Source of the DNA: Dialister sp. CAG:486
Lineage (GTDB): Bacteria; Bacillota; Negativicutes; Veillonellales; Dialisteraceae
DNA length: 8,672 nt
NCBI GenBank assembly: GCA_000434475.1
Contig: FR879556.1
Coordinates: 14,800-23,471, forward strand
Direction of reading: 5' to 3'
Under the pieces are notes generated by a model. The model ran no database searches, was not told the origin of the DNA, and saw only the letters and a list, made by a program, of their open reading frames with translations. Position numbers and translations under genes: made by a program. Positions 1 to 5,852 of this stretch are shown here, piece after piece (position 1 is the stretch's first letter; every line of letters starts with the position of its first letter).

Positions 1-3
1 GCT

Positions 4-54
4 GAACCTCTTTTGTGCGAAATCAAAGGGCAGCATGCCCCAGGGGATAACCCT
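4..54. repeat. Dispersed 51-nt repeat, left copy
   Basis: This 51-nt block aligns without gaps to positions 8403-8453 with 43 of 51 identical bases. Both begin GAACCTCTTTTG and end TAACCCT, after which the two loci differ: here the SGNH gene leader starts, there a CTAATCC array starts. At the right-hand locus the block is the outer edge of a repeat bounded by 9-nt arrays, so this copy is probably the right end of a similar element lying mostly outside the window. Confidence 0.8.
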
Positions 55-72
55 TAAAATAAGAAAACAACC

Positions 73-1365
73 ATGAAACATATCTTACTCTCTGCGCTGC
101 TTCTTGCGGCGCTCCCTACGGCAGCCATGGCCGAGACGGACCTTGGCTCCGTTTTGATGGACAATGCCATCTCTTATGAAAATACCGGCGCCCAAAAGGC
201 AGAAGATCCGCTTCTGCTTCTTTCCTGGCCGGAAAATGCGGAGTCCGTCCGCTACGAAGTGGAGATCTTCAAAGGACTGCCGGAGCATCTGGATCGGAAT
301 GCGCCTCTAAAAGAGTCGGTCTATCACGACCGCCACATTTATATGAACCGCATCCTTGTCCGTCTCCCGCCTGTCATGGACGGTACGCCGCTCTACTGGC
401 GCGTGCGTCCGATCAATGCCGACTGGGAGGGACTAGCTCCCTTCTCAGCGCCGATGGAAGTCAGGAGCACGATGCGCCTCATTTCCAGAAATGCCCCCTA
501 TCCGAAGGGAGGCGGACGGGGGAATGGCGCCTTCCTTCTCTATCCCGTCTACTCATATACAGGAAATCCGGGAGCCTCATCCTACGAAGTCGAAGTGACG
601 AAGGAATATCCGGAGAATATCGATGACGCGCGTCCCTCCAAATACCGCGTCTGGAGCGAGGTGACGACACTTTCCAATGTCTATGATGAGCAGCCAAGAC
701 TTGGGACATACTACTGGCGCGTCCGTGGGATAGGAAGCGACGGAGAGCCGGTCGGTGTCTGGAGCCTGCCGGAAAAGATACGAAATCAGGCGGCGGTGCA
801 TTTTGATATCGGTATCTTCGGTGACAGCATCACACAGGGCGGGGGACACCTCTACCACAGTCCATCCGATCTCGCCTACAGCTATGTGTCGTATCTGGAC
901 TTTCCTGCCGTGAATCTGGGGAGGAGCGGCGATACGACGGAGATGATGGAGAAACGCTTTGACCGAGACGTGCTGCCGTTTCACGTGAAACAGCTTCTGA
1001 TCATGGGCGGTATCAATGACCTGCGTATGGGAGCCGATCCGGAAAAGGTCATCAAGCATCTGAAGCGGATACAGGAGAAATGCCGCGCCCATGGCATCAC
1101 GCCGATCCTGATGACGATCCTTCCCATCAATCCGGAAAACATAGAGAAATACTATGGCGAAAAGACGAATGAAAACTGGCGGGAGGCTGTAGACACGGTG
1201 AATGCTTTCATCCGAGGCGAAGAGCATATTGATACCGCGGCGCCCTTTGCTGCCTTTCCTGTCATGCCGACAGAGCTTGCGATGGACGGCCTGCATGGCG
1301 ACTGGAATGCCAAGCAGATGATCGCAGGGGAGATCAATCGGGAGATGGGGAGGTTTAGTAGCTAG
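73..1365 (+). CDS. Secreted SGNH/GDSL-family hydrolase with two N-terminal Fn3-like modules
   Basis: Predicted exported esterase/lipase-type hydrolase of 430 residues; the substrate cannot be read from sequence. Residues 1-20 form a signal peptide (MK, hydrophobic LLSALLLAALP, cleavage after AMA). Two regions, about 46-131 and 150-237, look like fibronectin-type or Ig-like strands, each ending in a YWRVR motif. The C-terminal half is the SGNH domain: FGDSIT with nucleophile S252 (block I), a NLGRSGD stretch at 281-287 (block II), GGIND at 312-316 with N315 (block III), and DGLH at 405-408 giving D405 and H408 (block V). All catalytic blocks are present, so the enzyme should be active. The ATG at 73 is chosen because the signal peptide begins there, although no clear Shine-Dalgarno precedes it and a repeat ends only 18 nt upstream. 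The stop codon lies inside a heptamer array. Confidence 0.88.
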   Translation: MKHILLSALLLAALPTAAMAETDLGSVLMDNAISYENTGAQKAEDPLLLLSWPENAESVRYEVEIFKGLPEHLDRNAPLKESVYHDRHIYMNRILVRLPPVMDGTPLYWRVRPINADWEGLAPFSAPMEVRSTMRLISRNAPYPKGGGRGNGAFLLYPVYSYTGNPGASSYEVEVTKEYPENIDDARPSKYRVWSEVTTLSNVYDEQPRLGTYYWRVRGIGSDGEPVGVWSLPEKIRNQAAVHFDIGIFGDSITQGGGHLYHSPSDLAYSYVSYLDFPAVNLGRSGDTTEMMEKRFDRDVLPFHVKQLLIMGGINDLRMGADPEKVIKHLKRIQEKCRAHGITPILMTILPINPENIEKYYGEKTNENWREAVDTVNAFIRGEEHIDTAAPFAAFPVMPTELAMDGLHGDWNAKQMIAGEINREMGRFSS

Positions 1366-1588
1366 TGACTAGTATTGCGTTTTCTTATTAATCGGTCTAC
1401 AGATTTCTTCTTCTCTGCAGTGAGAAGTGAAGGTGCAGCGCATAAAATTAAGAGGCGCCGCGGAGTTCTATATAAATAATGAACAAGCTGTCTTATTTTA
1501 TACAACTCAACTTTTCCAGCTGGAAACAGACTCTAAAAGTCCTTGAAATCTATGAGGGGAGTTACTCCTAATCCCTAATCCCTAGCTA
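1353..1588. repeat. Composite repeat 1: heptamers, GC-rich hairpin, inverted heptamers
   Basis: The left edge is three 7-nt units, GTTTAGT, AGCTAGT and GACTAGT, at 1353-1373, overlapping the end of the SGNH gene. The centre holds a degenerate copy of the recurrent hairpin, GCAGCGC at 1435-1441 and GCGCCGC at 1455-1461, followed by GGAGT and an AT-rich TATAAATAATG stretch. The right edge at 1565-1588 is CTC, then CTAATCC twice, then CTAGCTA. Right units are the reverse complement type of GGATTAG, so the flanks are inverted relative to each other. No gene is seen in 1366-1602. Confidence 0.75.
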
Positions 1589-1602
1589 CTTATCTTGAAA
1601 AC

Positions 1603-1729
1603 TTATCCACAAAATGTGAACAACCTGTGAACAGCTGTGAAAAGAAAAGTGAATACATGTGAACAAAGCCCGATAGTATCGGGCTGTTTTTTATGTGGAT
1701 AAGTGAATGAAGTTATTCAATTATTCACA
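1603..1729. other. Cluster of DnaA-box-like 9-mers (origin-like region)
   Basis: Two perfect DnaA boxes of the consensus TTATCCACA lie at 1603-1611 (+) and 1694-1702 (- strand, read as TGTGGATAA). Between them are TGTGAACAA (1615), TGTGAACAG (1626), TGTGAAAAG (1636), the weaker AGTGAATAC (1648) and TGTGAACAA (1658). These five are in one orientation with starts 11, 10, 12 and 10 nt apart, about one helical turn. TTATTCACA lies at 1721-1729. No dnaA, dnaN or rep gene is in the window, so whether this is an origin, a DnaA-titration site or a relic is open. Confidence 0.6.
1667..1692 (+). terminator. Intrinsic terminator inside the DnaA-box cluster
   Basis: AGCCCGAT (1667-1674) and ATCGGGCT (1678-1685) form a perfect 8-bp stem with a 3-nt loop, followed by G and six T (1687-1692). 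The shape is that of a rho-independent terminator for + strand transcription. The nearest + strand gene ends 300 nt upstream, so it may stop SGNH transcripts from crossing the downstream boxes. Confidence 0.75.
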
Positions 1730-1797
1730 TAAAAGGGGTCGGGATACGGGCCTTTGGGGTTTCTGGTCTCATCATCATTTACTCCTGCTCCCTGGAC

Positions 1798-1826
1798 ACT
1801 CATCCCTGTTTTCAAGGTTCAGGGTT
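1798..1826. repeat. 29-nt repeat, copy a
   Basis: This matches 2165-2193 at 25 of 29 positions. The shared core is TCCCTG, then a T-rich stretch, then TTCAGGGTT, itself an imperfect CCCTG/CAGGG inverted repeat. The surrounding stretch 1730-1874 shows no gene or other element I can recognise. Confidence 0.7.
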
Positions 1827-1874
1827 AGCTCCTTGGGCGGCTCCGTCCACTGATTATGAATGAAAGCTTTGTGC

Positions 1875-2328
1875 GAATTAGGAATGAGGAATTAGGAATG
1901 GTGGTGCGGCGCATAAAAATCAGAAGAGCTGCGGAATTTTGACAGCGCTTCGCGCGGCGCATCGTCATTTCGAGCGTAGCCGAGGATCTTTATTGAAGAA
2001 CGTTCATTGCCTGATGTGAGGCAGCACTAGGACATCGTTTTCCTTCGGCGCATACACGCTGATTCACGCAGTGCAGTAAAGATCGAGGGCTGCGCTCGGG
2101 ATGACGATGCCGGAGAAATCCCAGTCACCAGTCACTCCTAATCCCCAATCCCTAATCCCTAGCTACTCGTCCCTGCTTTCAAACTTCAGGGTTCGGGGTG
2201 TAGTAGCGGCTTCGTCGCAAATCATATATGGTGCGACGCCCGAAGATGGTATTCCAGTCACTAGTCACTGGTCATCAGTCACTCGAGGCCCCTAATCCCT
2301 AGCTCCTAATCCCTAGTCACAAGTCCCC
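1875..2328. repeat. Composite repeat 2 (heptamer arrays flanking hairpin and MITE)
   Basis: Parts in order: heptamers GAATTAG, GAATGAG, GAATTAG, GAATGGT at 1875-1902; hairpin arms GCGGCGC (1906-1912) and AGCTGC (1927-1932); a MITE-like element (1960-2109); a C-strand heptamer array at 2121-2172 (CCAGTCA twice, CTC, then CTAATCC, CCAATCC, CTAATCC, CTAGCTA, CTCGTCC); a copy of the 29-nt repeat (2165-2193); a hairpin CGTCGCA/TGCGACG (2213-2238); and a second array at 2254-2328 (CCAGTCA, CTAGTCA, CTGGTCA, TCAGTCA, a 10-nt junction, then CTAATCC, CTAGCTC, CTAATCC, CTAGTCA, CAAGTCC, CC). The last unit touches the -35 box of the next gene. I see no protein-coding gene here. Confidence 0.8.
1960..2109. 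mobile_element. MITE-like element with 36-bp terminal inverted repeats
   Basis: The left end 1960-1995 and the reverse complement of the right end 2074-2109 match at 29 of 36 positions. Shared blocks are CATCGTCAT, CGAGCG, AGCC and GATCTTTA. The element is about 150 bp, has no coding capacity, and sits inside composite repeat 2. The ends are related to those of the elements at 7649 and 7950, but the interior differs. No transposase is present, so mobility in trans is an inference, and no clear target-site duplication was identified. Confidence 0.7.
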
Positions 2329-2357
2329 TTGACAAAGCTCTCTGGACGCGCTATAAA
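2329..2357 (+). promoter_or_regulatory. Promoter of the ZIP transporter gene
   Basis: The -35 box TTGACA (2329-2334) is a perfect match; the -10 box TATAAA (2352-2357) follows after exactly 17 nt. Transcription should start near 2364, about 27 nt before the ATG. The -35 box begins directly after the last heptamer unit of the preceding repeat. Confidence 0.8.
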
Positions 2358-2361
2358 GATG

Positions 2362-2378
2362 TTGAAAATAGTTTTCAA
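2362..2378. promoter_or_regulatory. Palindromic operator candidate at the start of ZIP transcription
   Basis: TTGAAAA (2362-2368), TAG, TTTTCAA (2372-2378) is a perfect inverted repeat overlapping the expected +1 site, where a repressor would block transcription. The core TGAAAAT-A-GTTTTCA has the 7-1-7 geometry of Fur-superfamily boxes. A metal-sensing regulator would suit the downstream metal transporter; that link is inference. Confidence 0.55.
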
Positions 2379-2390
2379 TAAGGAGGACCT

Positions 2391-3170
2391 ATGACAGATA
2401 TATTTTGGGGATTATTGATCCCATTTCTGGGAACGTCGCTTGGCGCAGCGTGTGTCTTTTTCATGCAGGGGAAGATGAACCGCGGTGTAGAGAGAGGTCT
2501 CACGGGATTTGCCTCCGGAGTCATGGTGGCGGCTTCGATCTGGAGCCTTTTGATCCCTGCGCTGGATGAGTGCGAAGCGATGGGCCGCTGGGCGTTTCTG
2601 CCGCCCGTCATCGGCTTTGGGATCGGGATGGCGTTTTTGCTGCTGCTTGACCATGCGATCCCGCATCTGCACATGAATGCCAGGGAAGCAGAAGGGCCGA
2701 AGAGTCATCTGGCGCGGACGACGATGCTGGTGCTCGCGGTGACGCTGCACAACATTCCGGAAGGGATGGCTGTCGGCGTGGTCTATGCGGGATTCTTATC
2801 CGGGCATGAGAGCATCACGGCAGCGTCGGCCATGGCGCTCTCGCTGGGGATCGCGATCCAGAATTTTCCGGAAGGCGCGATCATTTCCATGCCGCTCCAT
2901 TCCGCAGGGATGGGGCGCTGGCGATCCTATGCCGGCGGGGTGCTCTCCGGCATAGTGGAGCCTATCGGCGCTGTAGCCACCATTCTTCTGACAGCGATGG
3001 TGGTGCCGATGATGCCCTATCTCCTTTCTTTTGCGGCCGGGGCGATGATGTATGTCGTGGTGGAGGAGCTGATCCCTGAAATGTCAGCAGGTGAACACTC
3101 GGATGTAGGGGTCATCTCTTTTGCAATTGGATTCATGCTGATGATGGCTCTGGATGTCGCACTGGGATGA
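2391..3170 (+). CDS. ZIP-family divalent metal transporter (GufA/ZupT-like)
   Basis: Inner-membrane transporter of 259 residues, normal for a bacterial ZIP protein, expected to move Zn2+ or related divalent metals into the cytoplasm. Hydrophobic segments run through the whole chain. The signature metal site is seen in HNIPEG at 120-125 (fourth helix region) and QNFPEG at 157-162 (fifth helix region). VEPIGA follows at 189-194, and VVVEELIPE at 222-230 supplies acidic residues near the end. A histidine pair, HLH at 92-94, lies in the central loop, short compared with eukaryotic His-rich loops. The start is fixed by a strong AAGGAGG at 2380-2386, four nt from the ATG. The gene has its own promoter and terminator, so it is a single-gene unit. 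Exact metal preference cannot be read from sequence. Confidence 0.93.
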   Translation: MTDIFWGLLIPFLGTSLGAACVFFMQGKMNRGVERGLTGFASGVMVAASIWSLLIPALDECEAMGRWAFLPPVIGFGIGMAFLLLLDHAIPHLHMNAREAEGPKSHLARTTMLVLAVTLHNIPEGMAVGVVYAGFLSGHESITAASAMALSLGIAIQNFPEGAIISMPLHSAGMGRWRSYAGGVLSGIVEPIGAVATILLTAMVVPMMPYLLSFAAGAMMYVVVEELIPEMSAGEHSDVGVISFAIGFMLMMALDVALG

Positions 3171-3206
3171 GAGTGTGTTTAGCAGATAAGAAAATCAGAA
3201 TCAGGT

Positions 3207-3246
3207 ATACGGCTGTCACTTATGACAGGGACAGCCGTATTTTTTT
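3207..3246 (+). terminator. Terminator of the ZIP transporter gene
   Basis: ATACGGCTGTC (3207-3217) pairs perfectly with GACAGCCGTAT (3230-3240) around a 12-nt loop, followed by a T run to 3246. It lies 37 nt after the stop codon. Confidence 0.9.
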
Positions 3247-3279
3247 ATGATAAAATGATAAGAATCACAGGTGTGCTTC

Positions 3280-3308
3280 TTTACGAAAATGATTACATTT
3301 TATATAAT
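3280..3308 (+). promoter_or_regulatory. Promoter of the diguanylate cyclase gene with an inverted repeat in the spacer
   Basis: TTTACG (3280-3285, 4 of 6 to consensus) and TATAAT (3303-3308, perfect) are 17 nt apart. Between them AAAATG (3286-3291), ATTA, CATTTT (3296-3301) forms a perfect inverted repeat, a place where a bound regulator would cover the promoter. The ATG lies 54 nt beyond the -10 box. The operator role is inference. Confidence 0.55.
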
Positions 3309-3362
3309 TTTATAGAAACTTTATCGTTATTGGCGGTTTATTATGTGTAAGGGGAAGATCTC

Positions 3363-5228
3363 ATGCATCAGGCGTACAAAAAGGCGGCCGTTCTGGCGAT
3401 CATTACTTTGTTGGGATGGGGCGGTATACATTCCTATTATCGCTATACCCAGGACATGATCTATCAGGAAAGTACCGACAGTCTGCGTGCGACCTATACC
3501 CAGGTGGGGACTTCGTTTCGCCTGTTCACACAGCGCAATTGGAATATTCTTTCGGTCTATGAAAAAAATATCCAGCTGTTGCCTGCGGAATACAGGACGA
3601 ATGAGCAATGGAAGGTGCTTCTCGGGGAGCGAGACCAGTGGATGTATAGAGATTTCTATCTTTTCGATCAGGCAGGCAATTATGTGACGGATCGTGGCAG
3701 CAGGGGGTAGACGGACAGCTTCCAAGCGGCCGTCAAAAATGTTTACGAGGCAGGGAAGCCGATCATCTCGAGCTATGTGTCGACGAGTGGCGTGCGTCGG
3801 GTCGTCTTTGCCGTGCCTTTCAAAGAACCTGTAACGATTGATGGGACCGATTACATGGGGATAGCCGTTACCTATGACAATCAATTGGTGGAGCGTCTCA
3901 TCACGGGCAATATTTACGATGGAGAAAGTGACTGCTATGTCGTCGATGCGGCGGGCAATGTGGTGCTGTTCCTGGCACCGAAGAGTGAGATCCCGGAGCA
4001 TGTGGATAATATTCTTTCCTATTTCAAGGCGCATGATGCAGCCGAAGAGAAGGGAAGCCTGAAATGGATGGCGAAAGGCATTCGTGAGGAGCAGGGAGGA
4101 AGTCTTCTGCTCTCTCTGGCGGGAAGGAAGTACTATACCGTCTATCGCCCGCTCGGTATCGGTCATCTGTCATTGGTGGGGATCGTCCGTGACCGCGTGG
4201 TGGATGAAGGGCTTGTGCGCGTGCGGAATGCAACGATCGTTGCACTGGCGGCTGTCTTTTCCCTGCTGGCTTTTTTCATGATCGGTGTGACCATCAAGGA
4301 GGCCAGACATAAACTGCATGAGAAAGAGCAGGAAAAGAAGATACTCACCAGCCAGAAAGAGATGATGCGAGAGCTCTTTGGCGGGATGGGGCGCGTGGCG
4401 GATCGCTTTGTCGTGGCCGATCTGAAGATGGACCAGTATCATTATGGGGAGAATCAGCTGAAGAGATCTCTGTATCCGGAGACGGGTGCTTTTTCAAAGC
4501 TCGTGGAAGAAGTCTCCCGGACATATGTCGCGACGGGGGACGCGGAGCATATGAAGCTCAGCCAGCTGCTGTCCAAAGAATATCTCGTCAGCGTTTTGAG
4601 AGAAAAGGATGATCTCATGCGCTTTGAGTACTGTGGCCGCCAGAAACAGGTCTTCCGGCTTATGACGGTGGTGCCGATCTCTTGGGACAAAAAGGGCATG
4701 CTGGAAAAAGTGATGTGCATCAGTCAGGATATCGGGGAGAAGCATGAATTGGAAAACTTAGCAAATACCGATGGGCTGACCGGACTTTTCAATGAGCGCT
4801 ATTTCACGATGATGCTGCAGGACAAAGAGAAAAAGAAGCTGCCTTTCGTGCTGGTGTATCTGGATCTGGATCAGTTCAAGCCCATCAATGATACCTACGG
4901 GCATACGATGGGGGATAAGCTCTTGCAGGAAACGGCGAAGCGCCTCTTGCTGTGCATTCGTAAAAATGACTATGTATTTCGCATCGGCGGCGATGAATTC
5001 ACGATCCTCTTCAGCATGGATTTCGATGAGCATATGATAGGAGAGATCAAGAAACGGCTGAAGGAGATGCTGGAGAAGCCCTTCCAGATCGATGACCACA
5101 CACTGCAAGTGGGATGCAGCATAGGCTTTGCTGCGTATCCGAAGGAGTCTGGCGACACCGCATATATCCGCATCTTGGCCGATCGGCGCATGTACGAGGA
5201 GAAGGAAAGAGATCACAAGGAAAGATGA
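3363..5228 (+). pseudogene. Membrane diguanylate cyclase (dCache-like sensor plus GGDEF) interrupted by an in-frame TAG
   Basis: One reading frame of 621 codons is broken only by TAG at 3708-3710 (codon 116); flanking frame and similarity of style continue without shift. The intact form would make cyclic di-GMP from two GTP. Residues about 8-23 form the first membrane helix, about 24-280 a periplasmic sensor domain resembling dCache, and about 290-311 a second helix. A charged linker and a PAS-like region follow, then the GGDEF domain from about 470 (TDGLTGLFNERYF). The catalytic GGDEF is at 542-546, the YLDLDQF metal site is upstream, and an inhibitory RxxD (RKND) lies five residues before GGDEF. 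The start has AAGGGG at 3349-3354. Terminating at codon 116 leaves only the first helix and half the sensor; restarting at GTG 3777 would give a 483-residue protein lacking the first helix. A recent nonsense mutation, a sequencing error or suppression would all fit. Confidence 0.85.
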
Positions 5229-5269
5229 TGAAGCAGAGCGTTCCTTGATTGCGTTTGAAAGCCTCGAGT

Positions 5270-5457
5270 GAATTAGAAATTAGAAATTAGAAATGAGAAA
5301 TGGTGGTGCGGCGCATACAATTAGGAAGCGCCGCGGAGTATAAATAATGGCGATGCCATGGACGGGCATTCCGGTCACCAGTCCCTAGTCACTAGTCACT
5401 TGAGACTCCTAATCCCTAGTCACTAATCCCTAGCTACCAGTCATCAGCCACTCCTAG
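5270..5457. repeat. Composite repeat 3 (cleanest copy)
   Basis: Left heptamers GAATTAG, AAATTAG, AAATTAG, AAATGAG, AAATGGT run from 5270 to 5304. A hairpin with perfect arms GCGGCGC (5308-5314) and GCGCCGC (5328-5334) follows, then GGAGT and ATAAATAATGG. A right C-strand array occupies 5378-5457: CCAGTCC, CTAGTCA twice, CTTGAGA, CTC, CTAATCC, CTAGTCA, CTAATCC, CTAGCTA, CCAGTCA, TCAGCCA, CTCCTAG. Left and right arrays are of opposite strand type. The region between the cyclase stop and the riboswitch promoter contains no gene, and I see no terminator for the cyclase gene. Confidence 0.8.
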
Positions 5458-5516
5458 CCTCCCAAAACTATACCCATAGTCAATTATAAAAAAATAATAA
5501 AAACAAAAATTTCCTC

Positions 5517-5545
5517 TTGCAAAATGAAAGCAAGGGACTTATAAT
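5517..5545 (+). promoter_or_regulatory. Promoter of the glycine riboswitch-symporter unit
   Basis: TTGCAA (5517-5522) and a perfect TATAAT (5540-5545) are separated by 17 nt, in an AT-rich stretch. Transcription would begin near 5552, about 24 nt before the first aptamer stem. Confidence 0.8.
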
Positions 5546-5571
5546 GCAAACATCAAATTCATATTGGTGGA

Positions 5572-5740
5572 TGAAACATGTGGGAGAAAGCCGTAAGGCT
5601 TACCGAAGGAGTAACACTCTCAGGTATCTCGAAAGAGGTAGTACCGCATGTGGACACACTCTGGAGAGTCTCATAATAAGAGCGCCGAAGGTGTAAGGGT
5701 CGCAAGATCCCAATCTCTCAGGCAAAAGGACAGAGAAAAA
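5572..5740 (+). ncRNA. Tandem glycine riboswitch (gcvT-type)
   Basis: Two glycine aptamers lie in tandem. The first is closed by ACATG (5576-5580) with CATGT (5647-5651) and contains CCGAAGGAGTAA and CTCTCAGGTA. The second is closed by CTCTG (5659-5663) with CAGAG (5731-5735) and contains GCGCCGAAGGTGTAA, CTCTCAGGCAAAAGGAC and the GGAGAG opening. These are the conserved family blocks. The RNA binds glycine and, through the terminator at 5776-5820, should control transcription into the symporter gene. Whether glycine turns the gene on or off cannot be settled by reading alone. Confidence 0.93.
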
Positions 5741-5775
5741 ACGTCACACTTCCTGTGATCGTTCAGGTAGACAAT

Positions 5776-5820
5776 GCCGGCTTCCAGAGTTATTTTTTAT
5801 TGGAAAAGCCGGCTTTTTTA
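5776..5820 (+). terminator. Riboswitch expression-platform terminator
   Basis: GCCGGC (5776-5781) pairs with GCCGGC (5808-5813), extended inward by CCA (5784-5786) with TGG (5801-5803) across a small A bulge, and followed by a T run from 5814. A small hairpin TCACA/TGTGA (5744-5758) sits between aptamer and terminator and may take part in the switch. The terminator ends about 17 nt before the symporter Shine-Dalgarno. Confidence 0.85.
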
Positions 5821-5852
5821 TTTATCTTACTTTCCTGGAGGGAGACAAAGAA

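Noticed and set aside
577..1296. 239-codon frame on the - strand
   Set aside because: Antisense shadow of the SGNH gene; the + strand protein has a signal peptide and all catalytic blocks.
2101..2295. 64-codon + strand frame
   Set aside because: It translates heptamer arrays and a MITE end, giving Ser/Pro-rich low-complexity sequence with no Shine-Dalgarno.
3327..4166. 279-codon frame on the - strand over the broken part of the cyclase
   Set aside because: Antisense to the sensor region; it has no recognisable domain, and the + strand frame continues on both sides of the TAG with clear cyclase features.
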